From assembly GCA_900765975.1 (NCBI GenBank), contig CAAFTS010000075.1, positions 1 through 38,690 on the forward strand: 38,690 nt of DNA, written 5' to 3'. This DNA is from Lachnospiraceae bacterium. Lineage in GTDB: Bacteria > Bacillota > Clostridia > Lachnospirales > Lachnospiraceae. The notes beneath the pieces are model-generated. The model was not told where the DNA came from, did no database searches, and saw nothing but the letters and a program-made list of their open reading frames with translations. Positions 24,587 through 30,203 of the stretch are shown here, piece by piece (the stretch's first letter is position 1; the number at the start of each line of letters is the position of its first letter). The translations under genes and the position numbers were made by a program.

Positions 24587-24587
24587 A
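24575..24587 (-). repeat. Inversion site 2 (inverted)
   Basis: AAAGCGGAGTTTA, the reverse complement of the site 1 sequence. It borders cassette 2 and overlaps the probable -35 of the recombinase promoter. Confidence 0.85.
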
Positions 24588-24612
24588 GCACAACACTGGA
24601 AACTGGTATAAT
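24584..24612 (+). promoter_or_regulatory. Promoter of the fibre recombinase, overlapping site 2
   Basis: TTTAGC at 24584-24589 and TATAAT at 24607-24612, 17 bases apart, with TGG before TATAAT as an extended -10. The -35 overlaps the edge of crossover site 2, so recombinase bound there could repress its own gene. Confidence 0.55.
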
Positions 24613-24637
24613 CATAGGCAAAAAGGAGGATTTGTCT

Positions 24638-25636
24638 ATGGAACCACGAATGGAACTTATTAACAGCGTTTTGGCAGCAATGACAGCGTTGCTGGCGGCG
24701 GAGCAACTGGACAAACTGCAGGAGGTGTTGTGTATCAAGTTGCATGATTTTGAGGTGCAACCACGGAGCACAGAGGTGATGATCACCGATAATAGCGCCG
24801 AAGGAATGCTCAACAGGTTTATTGCAACAAAGCGCCTGGAAGGTACTGCAGAGACAACCATACGCTTGTATTCCCCTTACATAATGGGACTGATACGGGC
24901 ACTGGGAAAGCCACTGTATAAGGTGGATACTTATGATATCCGGTACTATCTGTCGTTGTATAAACAGCAGCGGCAGGTAGCGAACCGGACACTGGAGAAT
25001 ATGAGGAAATGCTTTTCGAGTTTCTTCGGATGGCTGTCGGATGAGGGCCTGATCGGGAGGAATCCTTGTAAGGCTATAAAGGCTATCAAGTATGAAAAGA
25101 CAGTAAAAAAGCCGTTTTCACCGGAAGAAAGAGAGCGTCTAAAAAACGCCTGTACTAATCTTAGGGATCTGGCGTTGATTGAATTTTTGTATGCCAGTGG
25201 CTGCCGTGTATCAGAGGTGGTCAGACTTAACAGGAGTGACATAAAATTTCACAGCAGGGATGTGGTCGTGCTGGGAAAAGGTGGAAAAGAGAGAAGGATA
25301 TACCTGACAGAGGTTGCAACGATGCACCTTGCGAATTATCTTGCTCATCGGCGGGATGACAGCCCGGCTTTATTCGTTTCCCGGCACGCTCCACACGGAC
25401 GTATGGGGAAAACCGGAATAGAGTCGGTCTTGCGGAAACTGGGAGAGAAAACAGGGATAGAAAAGGTGCATCCGCATAGATACCGGCGCACACTTGCTAC
25501 GAATCTTGTTGACAGAGGAGCGCCGATACAGGACGTACAACAGATATTAGGCCATGCGGATATAAGGACAACACAGATTTATCTATATAATAATCCGCAG
25601 AATATCAGATACAGCTATGAAAAATACAGTGCATAA
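24638..25636 (+). CDS. Tyrosine recombinase of the tail-fibre inversion system
   Basis: 332 residues from ATG 24638 (AAAAAGGAGGATTTGTCT before it). The N-terminal part is a SAM-like core-binding domain; the catalytic domain has R190 (GCRVSEVV), K214/K217 (LGKGGKERR), H280-x-x-R283 (HPHRYRR), H306 (LGHADIRTT) and the nucleophile Y315. It is XerC/D-like and distinct from the phage integrase at 30204-31412. It lies between sites 2 and 3 and so is itself flipped by some inversions. It most likely catalyses recombination between the four TAAACTCCGCTTT sites, changing the fibre knob, in the manner of Rci in plasmid shufflons. Confidence 0.9.
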   Translation: MEPRMELINSVLAAMTALLAAEQLDKLQEVLCIKLHDFEVQPRSTEVMITDNSAEGMLNRFIATKRLEGTAETTIRLYSPYIMGLIRALGKPLYKVDTYDIRYYLSLYKQQRQVANRTLENMRKCFSSFFGWLSDEGLIGRNPCKAIKAIKYEKTVKKPFSPEERERLKNACTNLRDLALIEFLYASGCRVSEVVRLNRSDIKFHSRDVVVLGKGGKERRIYLTEVATMHLANYLAHRRDDSPALFVSRHAPHGRMGKTGIESVLRKLGEKTGIEKVHPHRYRRTLATNLVDRGAPIQDVQQILGHADIRTTQIYLYNNPQNIRYSYEKYSA

Positions 25637-25658
25637 GCAATAAAATGAGTGTTTTTTT

Positions 25659-25683
25659 AGTCTGCTAACGGCAGGCTTTTTTG
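25659..25683 (+). terminator. Terminator after the recombinase
   Basis: AGTCTGC and GCAGGCT pair (one G-T pair) around TAACG, followed by six T. It keeps recombinase transcription out of cassette 3. Confidence 0.65.
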
Positions 25684-25727
25684 GCGTGTCTTAAAAGTGG
25701 TAGAAACCGATAATTTTCGGTGTGAAA

Positions 25728-25740
25728 TAAACTCCGCTTT
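25728..25740 (+). repeat. Inversion site 3 (forward)
   Basis: TAAACTCCGCTTT, identical to site 1 over 13 bases, at the 5' edge of cassette 3. Confidence 0.85.
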
Positions 25741-25999
25741 ACCACATATTGAAAAGGGATCCATTAGAGCAAATGCAAGTACAACCGGCGCGATGACTGC
25801 AATAAAATTCTCGAAAGCTTTCACGGTAGCTCCTACTGTTGCACTTAGCCTACAGGATTCAGGTGCTGCCTGGGCCGATGTTACACATTTTTCTGCAAAT
25901 GATGTTACGACTACTGGTTTTAATATTATGTGTAAATGCAAAAATGCGTCAGGTTCGTCTCTTGATACTATAAAGATAGCTTATATTGCAATTGGATAA
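25729..25999 (+). pseudogene. Silent alternative fibre knob, cassette 3 (H-type lectin-like)
   Basis: A 271-base forward module with an open frame in phase with NSAL (INSALPHIEKGSIRANASTTGAMTAIKFSKAF to DTIKIAYIAIG) and no start or ribosome site of its own. The pattern FSKAFTVAPTVALSLQDSG, then VTTTGFNI, looks like an H-type lectin domain and differs clearly from cassettes 1, 2 and 4. To be expressed it needs two successive inversions. It ends 8 bases before the stop of cassette 4. Confidence 0.87.
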
Positions 26000-26007
26000 T
26001 AAAGTAT

Positions 26008-26275
26008 TCACATCGGCCCTATAGCTACCCAAGTGATTTCTGTATCCGTACTGTTTGTTCTTAAAACGTATGCATCAAAACCGTCCTTGGTGTTACTGGA
26101 TGTTCCGACTCCTAAAACTGTCACACCGGGAACTGAAGTTATGGGAGTAAGCGAAACATGTGCCTTTTCCTTAAATGGTTTTGGAAATGTTACCCGTTTT
26201 GATGTGGGTTCATTTGGTTTTGGTGTAATTGTTACCCTTCCAGCCTGAATCCAATAATTTCCTAAAGCGGAGTTT
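26008..26275 (-). pseudogene. Silent alternative fibre knob, cassette 4
   Basis: A minus-strand module of 268 bases whose frame begins LNSALGNYWIQAGRVTITPKPN and ends DTEITWVAIGPM, very close to cassettes 1 and 2 but with many changes in the loop region (VSLTPITSVPGVTVLGVGTSSNTKDG). Without its own start it is silent in this orientation. Inversion between sites 1 and 4 would fuse it to the fibre gene and reverse the whole recombinase block. Confidence 0.9.
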
Positions 26276-26276
26276 A
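26264..26276 (-). repeat. Inversion site 4 (inverted)
   Basis: AAAGCGGAGTTTA, the reverse complement of the shared 13-base core, at the outer edge of the inversion region. Confidence 0.85.
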
Positions 26277-26377
26277 GCAAAAGAAACGAAGAATTTTTAC
26301 CAGAATACACCTATCCGGGCGTGTTGTGATGAGGATTTTTCAATGAAAGCAGGTGATTTTATATGGAAATCAGAGCC

Positions 26378-26402
26378 AGACCGTGATAAGCGGTCTATTT
26401 TA
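26378..26402 (+). terminator. Terminator-like hairpin after the inversion region
   Basis: AGACCG 26378-26383 pairs with CGGTCT 26391-26396, followed by ATTTTAAT. It may end transcription leaving the shufflon. The rest of 26276-26435 has no convincing gene. Confidence 0.5.
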
Positions 26403-26435
26403 ATGCAGAAAAACAGAAAAGGAAAGGTGGAAGAT

Positions 26436-26837
26436 ATGGGTAAAATCAGATTAAACAATGAACAGGAGCTGGAGATTATCGCAGATGGGATTCAGGCGGC
26501 AGGTGATTCCCTTACGTTGAGGCTGGTGCCTGGGGATAAAAACATCATGGAGTATGAGACCTTGCTGTCTGATGTTGCCAACACAAGTAAGATTCAGGTG
26601 ATTGATTACAACGATGAGGTATTTAAAATCTATTCTGGGTATACAAAAATGCAGAAGATTGAAAAGCAGATGGAAACTATTGTGGATTACACACAGGATG
26701 AAGAAGGGAATCCAGTGCCAGTTAATGGAGTTGCCATTATCGTGGAACTGCAGAGGCCGGACGAAACGGAGAGCCGCATAGCCGCTTTGGAGGAAACTGT
26801 TGATACCCTGGTGCTTGAAAGCCTGGGGCTTGCGTAA
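26436..26837 (+). CDS. Hypothetical protein upstream of XkdX, 133 aa
   Basis: ATG 26436 follows GGAAAGGTGGAAGAT; an in-frame ATG at 26344 is possible but has a weaker site. The product has a beta-rich first half (KIRLNNEQELEIIADGIQAAGDSLTLRLVPG) and a C-terminal helix (ESRIAALEETVDTLVLESLGLA). Proteins of this pattern are regularly found before XkdX in Gram-positive phages and PBSX-type elements and may act at the baseplate. Function unknown. Confidence 0.75.
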   Translation: MGKIRLNNEQELEIIADGIQAAGDSLTLRLVPGDKNIMEYETLLSDVANTSKIQVIDYNDEVFKIYSGYTKMQKIEKQMETIVDYTQDEEGNPVPVNGVAIIVELQRPDETESRIAALEETVDTLVLESLGLA

Positions 26838-26850
26838 GGAGGTATACGCT

Positions 26851-26967
26851 ATGTTTGAGACAATTGTAAGGTTATACAAAAAGACCGGAAATATAGAAGT
26901 AGTAGAAAAGGCTGCCGCAAAGGGCTGGATCAGCCAAGAAGAGAAGGAAAATCTCCTTGCCGGTTAA
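26851..26967 (+). CDS. xkdX: XkdX family protein
   Basis: 38 residues (MFETIVRLYKKTGNIEVVEKAAAKGWISQEEKENLLAG) with the family's pattern: an aromatic start, a short turn, then a helix with WIS/ITxEEY-like residues. It sits directly after the gene it usually accompanies, with TAAGGAGGTATACGCT before ATG 26851. Its function is unknown, but it marks the end of the tail and baseplate region in many phages. Confidence 0.8.
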   Translation: MFETIVRLYKKTGNIEVVEKAAAKGWISQEEKENLLAG

Positions 26968-27006
26968 TAATTGTATTTCAATCTTTGAGTGAGGAGGACT
27001 ATACAT

Positions 27007-27264
27007 GTGACAGAATGGGAAGTATTTGGCGTTATTGTGGCCCTGACTGCTTTTGCAATCTCCATCGGCACACCGATCATAAAGCTGAACACATCTATAA
27101 CCCGACTGATCGACAGACTTAATATGCTGGATGAGGGAATGGACGAGCTGACGGAAAAGAACCACAAATCCCATGAGCGGATATGGGTGCACAACGAGGA
27201 ACAGGATAATAAACTGAATGACCACGAGACACGGATCACCATATTGGAGAAGAAAGAAGGGTGA
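27007..27264 (+). CDS. Holin-associated membrane protein (XhlA/haemolysin-like)
   Basis: 85 residues from GTG 27007, nine bases after GAGGAGG; the ATG at 27005 is out of frame. One N-terminal membrane segment (VFGVIVALTAFAISIGTPII) is followed by a coiled coil (ITRLIDRLNMLDEGMDELTEKNHKSHERIW to RITILEKKEG). Such proteins are encoded next to holins and take part in lysis timing. It overlaps the holin frame region by a few bases. Confidence 0.75.
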   Translation: MTEWEVFGVIVALTAFAISIGTPIIKLNTSITRLIDRLNMLDEGMDELTEKNHKSHERIWVHNEEQDNKLNDHETRITILEKKEG

Positions 27265-27266
27265 CT

Positions 27267-27488
27267 ATGAGGAATAAAGAGTATTGGATGAAGTGGGTGA
27301 AAAAGGCAGGTATCAGAGCAGTTAAGACCATAGCCCAGGCTGCAATTGCTGGTATTGGTACCGCCGCAGCAATGGGACAGGTGGATTGGAAATATGTACT
27401 ATCTGCCGCTATATTGGCAGGGGTATTGTCCATGCTGACCAGTATTGCTGGTCTGCCAGAGGTTGAATCAAAAATAGAGGGCGAGTAA
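27267..27488 (+). CDS. Phage holin
   Basis: 73 residues from ATG 27267 (GTG 27261 is an alternative). Basic N-terminus, then two likely membrane segments (AIAGIGTAAAMG and VLSAAILAGVLSMLTSIAGL) and a short acidic tail, matching small r1t/phage-holin types. It makes holes in the membrane so that the endolysin reaches the wall. It precedes the endolysin and ends in a terminator. Confidence 0.8.
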   Translation: MRNKEYWMKWVKKAGIRAVKTIAQAAIAGIGTAAAMGQVDWKYVLSAAILAGVLSMLTSIAGLPEVESKIEGE

Positions 27489-27502
27489 TCGTCCTCTTTT
27501 TA
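27476..27502 (+). terminator. Terminator overlapping holin stop
   Basis: AGAGGGCGA pairs with TCGTCCTCT around GTAA, followed by TTTTTAT. A second hairpin, GCTGGC 27508-27513 with GCCAGC 27520-27525, lies just upstream of the endolysin ribosome site. Confidence 0.7.
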
Positions 27503-27540
27503 TTTGCGCTGGCAGTTGCGCCAGCAGAAAGGAATGAACT

Positions 27541-28578
27541 ATGAGAATTAACGTACATGCGGGGCATAATTATAAGGTTCCAGGAGCTTCGGGGGTATTT
27601 TCAGAGACCGCAGAAGACCGGAAAGTAAAGGACTTGGTAATCAGTAAGCTCCGTGCGGCAGGGCATACAGTATATGATTGTACAGATGAGGATTCCGGCA
27701 GTGTAAGCGGAAACCTGGCCGCAATCGTGGCAAAATGCAATGCTCACGCCGTGGATCTGGACGTATCCATCCACTTTAATTGCTTCAATGGACAGGCACA
27801 GGGAACAGAAGTATTTGTTTACAACTGGGGCACAGCGGCAGAACCATACGCCCAGAGGATCGCTGACAGGATTGGTGAATTAGGGTATATCAAGAGAGGC
27901 GGCGGGGTGAAGACTAATTCCAGTCTCTATGTGCTGCGGCGCACATCAAGTCCGGCTCTGTTGGTTGAGTGTTGCTTTTGCGATAATGCTGGGGACGCTG
28001 GAAGATATACCGTAGAGAAAATGGCAAGTGCTATTGCAGCCGGGATTACGGGCAGTGCAATGTCCGGCAGCACTCCTGTAGGAAATGTTAAAAATTGGCT
28101 GTCCAGGGGCGATACGGGGACAGCAGTCACCACATGGCAGAAGACGTTAAACACGTTTGGCAGTGACATAAAGGTAGACGGTGATTTCGGACCGGATACA
28201 GAGACACAGACTATCCGGGTACAGCGCCTTGTAGGTGTTACTGCGGACGGATGCGCCGGAGAGAAAACAAAGGCAGCCGTGGACGCATACCTTAAAAAGA
28301 ATAACTGGATACAGGTACGTGATGGACGCTGGTGGTACCGTCATGCAGACGGCGGATATATTAAAAATGATTGGGAGAAGATTGGGGGCGTGTGGTTCCA
28401 TTTTGACGGCAACGGATGGATGCAGACAGGCTGGCTGCAGGATAATGGGAAATGGTATTATCTCAAAGCCAATGGAGCAATGGTTGCGGATGACCTGGTG
28501 CGTACAGGCGGCAAGGTCTATTATGTGGACAGGTCTGGTAAGATGTGTTACACGGACAGCTCTGGTGCACTTAAATAA
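27541..28578 (+). CDS. Endolysin: N-acetylmuramoyl-L-alanine amidase with wall-binding repeats
   Basis: 345 residues. Residues 1-170 are an Amidase_3 domain with zinc ligands H9, E22 or E25 and H78, and catalytic E143 (LLVECCF). Residues about 184-255 form a peptidoglycan-binding domain (LSRGDTGTAVTTWQKTLNTFG, DGDFGPDTETQ). Residues 257-345 carry aromatic wall-binding repeats (WWYRHADGGYIKNDWEKIGGVWFHFDGNGWM and others), as in choline-binding-like proteins. It has no signal peptide, so it depends on the holin. It cleaves the bond between sugar and peptide in the host wall at the end of infection. Confidence 0.95.
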   Translation: MRINVHAGHNYKVPGASGVFSETAEDRKVKDLVISKLRAAGHTVYDCTDEDSGSVSGNLAAIVAKCNAHAVDLDVSIHFNCFNGQAQGTEVFVYNWGTAAEPYAQRIADRIGELGYIKRGGGVKTNSSLYVLRRTSSPALLVECCFCDNAGDAGRYTVEKMASAIAAGITGSAMSGSTPVGNVKNWLSRGDTGTAVTTWQKTLNTFGSDIKVDGDFGPDTETQTIRVQRLVGVTADGCAGEKTKAAVDAYLKKNNWIQVRDGRWWYRHADGGYIKNDWEKIGGVWFHFDGNGWMQTGWLQDNGKWYYLKANGAMVADDLVRTGGKVYYVDRSGKMCYTDSSGALK

Positions 28579-28589
28579 TGGTGATCAGG

Positions 28590-28601
28590 CTCGACGTCGA
28601 G
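28590..28601. repeat. Perfect palindrome CTCGACGTCGAG
   Basis: A 12-base palindrome just downstream of the endolysin, with no loop. It might bind a dimeric protein. No other copy was seen. Confidence 0.4.
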
Positions 28602-28618
28602 TCGGAAGCATAATAATA

Positions 28619-28640
28619 GCCCCGGTGATGAGCCGGGGCT
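28619..28640. terminator. GC-rich hairpin between endolysin and repressor gene
   Basis: AGCCCCGG 28619-28626 pairs with CCGGGGCT 28633-28640 around six bases. It lies between convergent genes and could end transcription from both sides, although the T run is poor. Confidence 0.55.
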
Positions 28641-28645
28641 GGTGT

Positions 28646-28861
28646 TTAAATAAAATCATTTGTATCTCTATCTGTGAACCTAATCTCAAAATCGCAATTC
28701 AATGCATCTGCTAATTTGGCTATATCATTTTCAGCAAAATTATTTCTTGTAAGTTTATTACTCAAATTTTGTCTTGTCACGCCCAGTCTATCAGCCAAAT
28801 CTCCTACAGTCATTTTTTTTCTATCTAATAAAACCCTGACTTTTTCTGATACAGTTAACAT
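28646..28861 (-). CDS. Small Cro/CI-type repressor of the accessory module
   Basis: 71 residues, minus strand, with AGGAGGTGTTATC before the ATG. The helix-turn-helix is at residues 17-39 (MTVGDLADRLGVTRQNLSNKLTR), followed by a short helix (AKLADALNCDFEIRF). Its own promoter region and the divergent promoter to its right both carry AGTGTA/TACACT inverted repeats, its likely operators. It probably represses itself and the small peptide gene at 29015. It sits between lysis genes and attP, where lysogenic-conversion genes are common. Confidence 0.85.
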   Translation of the reverse strand: MLTVSEKVRVLLDRKKMTVGDLADRLGVTRQNLSNKLTRNNFAENDIAKLADALNCDFEIRFTDRDTNDFI

Positions 28862-28883
28862 GATAACACCTCCTGTTAATTAC

Positions 28884-28912
28884 AGTGTAAACGATACACT
28901 TTTAAATGTCAA
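28884..28912 (-). promoter_or_regulatory. Repressor promoter with operator
   Basis: On the minus strand TTGACA (28912-28907) and TACACT (28889-28884) are 17 bases apart. The operator AGTGTA-aacga-TACACT (28884-28900) covers the -10 and part of the spacer, fitting autorepression. Confidence 0.6.
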
Positions 28913-28959
28913 TATAAATATATGAGTTTAAAAAGAAATAAAAAAGTGAAATTAAAGTA

Positions 28960-28988
28960 TTGACATGTGACACTTATTAGTGTATAAT
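28960..28988 (+). promoter_or_regulatory. Consensus promoter with operator for the small peptide
   Basis: TTGACA 28960-28965 and TATAAT 28983-28988 are perfect consensus elements with a 17-base spacer. The operator ACACT-ttat-AGTGT (28970-28983) fills the spacer, so a bound repressor would block the polymerase. Confidence 0.75.
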
Positions 28989-29014
28989 GTAATCATAGAA
29001 AGGAGGTGAGAACA

Positions 29015-29131
29015 ATGGGGAAGAAAAAGAAAAGCGGCAATGAGAAACGCCTAGCCAGCATCCTTCTCATTACCGCAACAATCCAACTAATCCAAGCCCT
29101 GATTGATTTAATCAATCATCTGCTAGATTAG
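29015..29131 (+). CDS. Tiny membrane peptide, toxin-like
   Basis: 38 residues with the ideal site AAAGGAGGTGAG before ATG 29015. A basic head (MGKKKKSGNEKR) precedes one hydrophobic helix (LASILLITATIQLIQALIDLINHLL). It is driven by a perfect consensus promoter under operator control, as expected for a peptide that must stay silent. It resembles small membrane toxins or holin-like peptides in size and layout only. A GC hairpin (GGGGC gaaa GCCCC, 29138-29151) follows. Confidence 0.65.
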   Translation: MGKKKKSGNEKRLASILLITATIQLIQALIDLINHLLD

Positions 29132-29195
29132 GGGGCGGGGGCGAAAGCCCCTTCCCTTAAAATAAGGATATCGTTTTCTTTACCCATTGTCAAGT

Positions 29196-29288
29196 ATGGC
29201 TACCATAGAAATTATTTTAGACGTCGTGCAGATCATTGTCAGCACAGGAATCATTGTAGTGTTACTCAAAGACCGGAAATGCAAATAG
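29196..29288 (+). CDS. Second small membrane peptide
   Basis: 30 residues (MATIEIILDVVQIIVSTGIIV and a basic tail LLKDRKCK), one membrane segment, ending at TAG 29286-29288. It follows the first peptide in the same direction but its ribosome site is weak. It may be a real part of the module or chance. No family recognised. Confidence 0.4.
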   Translation: MATIEIILDVVQIIVSTGIIVVLLKDRKCK

Positions 29289-29299
29289 GAATCACCGGA

Positions 29300-29321
29300 C
29301 CGGCGCCCGGTTATGCGCCGG
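29300..29321 (+). repeat. GC hairpin before the 71-residue gene
   Basis: CCGGCGC 29300-29306 pairs with GCGCCGG 29315-29321, immediately before the ribosome site of the next gene. It could hinder or tune its translation. Confidence 0.45.
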
Positions 29322-29336
29322 GAAAGGATAAAAGAT

Positions 29337-29552
29337 ATGAATAAATGGAGAATTTATATAGCAGGAATCACATTAGAGGTTGAGGGTGGCGGAGATTATG
29401 AAGCACTCAGGAATACGGGATTATTCAAAGAAGTTAAACAGATAGATTACTTTCAGACATACGAAAGGGATAACCTGTGGATATATAGAGTTGAAATGAA
29501 CGGAAAAAATGAGATAGCGGTAATCAAGAGAACTGAAAACGAAAATAGATGA
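29337..29552 (+). CDS. Hypothetical protein next to attP, 71 aa
   Basis: ATG 29337 follows GGGAAAGGATAAAAG. The protein alternates beta strands (KWRIYIAGITLEVEGG, DNLWIYRVEMNGKNEIAVIKR) with one helix. It lies between the repressor/peptide module and attP, in the position of accessory genes. No cysteine, membrane or catalytic motif. Function not recognised. Confidence 0.6.
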   Translation: MNKWRIYIAGITLEVEGGGDYEALRNTGLFKEVKQIDYFQTYERDNLWIYRVEMNGKNEIAVIKRTENENR

Positions 29553-29599
29553 TTTGATATCCGCCCCGGCAGGGAAAGACCGCGTACAGTGATCAAAGT

Positions 29600-29639
29600 G
29601 GCCGGATAGCGAACCAGGGGTGCAACTCCCCTGGCGGCC
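29600..29639 (+). other. Stable two-stem RNA-like hairpin
   Basis: GGCCG 29600-29604 pairs with CGGCC 29635-29639, and inside it CCAGGGG 29614-29620 pairs with CCCCTGG 29628-29634, leaving a nine-base one-sided bulge (gatagcgaa). It is too stable to be chance and codes for nothing. A second hairpin (GGGG ... CCCC, 29683-29703) follows. Purpose unknown; not a tRNA. Confidence 0.5.
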
Positions 29640-29643
29640 CATC

Positions 29644-29668
29644 ATTTATTTATTTATTTATTTATTTT
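29644..29668. repeat. ATTT tandem repeat
   Basis: About six tandem copies of ATTT directly after the hairpin. Such tracts can slip in replication and vary in length. Confidence 0.7.
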
Positions 29669-29714
29669 GAGTTACAAAAGGGGGCCAGCCGTAGCCGGTC
29701 CCCAGGATCGAATT

Positions 29715-29744
29715 TTGCACAGTGTATGTGTGCATGATTATAAT
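29715..29744 (+). promoter_or_regulatory. Possible promoter in the attP region
   Basis: TTGCAC 29715-29720 and TATAAT 29739-29744 are 18 bases apart, with an inverted repeat GCACA/TGTGC between them. It points towards attP and the end of the integrase gene, where no forward gene exists, so any transcript would be non-coding or antisense. Confidence 0.35.
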
Positions 29745-29913
29745 ATCATATAAATTATTTATTTGCAATAGCAAAATAAAAATAATGACCGGTACCATCA
29801 AAGCACCGGCCAACAAGTCGAATCAGAGGCTATCCATACCTCTGGTTACAATTCAATGATAATATAAGATAGGTAGAGATGCAATAAATAATCGCAGACG
29901 TTTTTCGACATTT

Positions 29914-30200
29914 GGTAGGCAATGTCTACGATTTGTCAACCATGTATAAATTTTACATAGATACAGTATATGGAAATGTGATATCATAGAGTAACAAGTA
30001 TCTGCTATATGCCTTATTTTAAAAGGCTTTGTGATACAATATATGATGATGGAGTAAAAATGATTATGACGTGTATACAAACCGTGCACGTTGAAACTGT
30101 CTGTTTACTTTCCCGTAAATAAGCGAGTTTATGATGACTTTGAACTACTGAATAAGTATTTTGCCTACCATTTGCCTACCCTTTTTTCATGGGGTAGGCA
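29914..30200. other. attP: Putative attP region with integrase arm sites
   Basis: TGCCTACC occurs at 30162-30169 and 30173-30180 as part of the direct repeat TTTGCCTACC with an 11-base period. Its reverse complement GGTAGGCA lies at 29914-29921 and 30193-30200. Copies on both sides of a 240-base stretch, just beyond the integrase stop, are the usual arm-site pattern of tyrosine-integrase attP. A core candidate is the inverted pair ACGTG 30069-30073 and CACGT 30087-30091. The stretch 29553-30203 has no convincing gene. Confidence 0.55.
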
Positions 30201-30203
30201 GGA

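Noticed and set aside
24042..26276. Diversity-generating retroelement as the source of fibre variation
   Set aside because: There is no reverse transcriptase or template/variable repeat pair; the inverted cores and tyrosine recombinase point to site-specific inversion.
29600..29640. Possible tRNA from the CCAGGGG/CCCCTGG arm near attP
   Set aside because: No anticodon arm, D arm or CCA-ended acceptor can be drawn; only two stacked stems exist.
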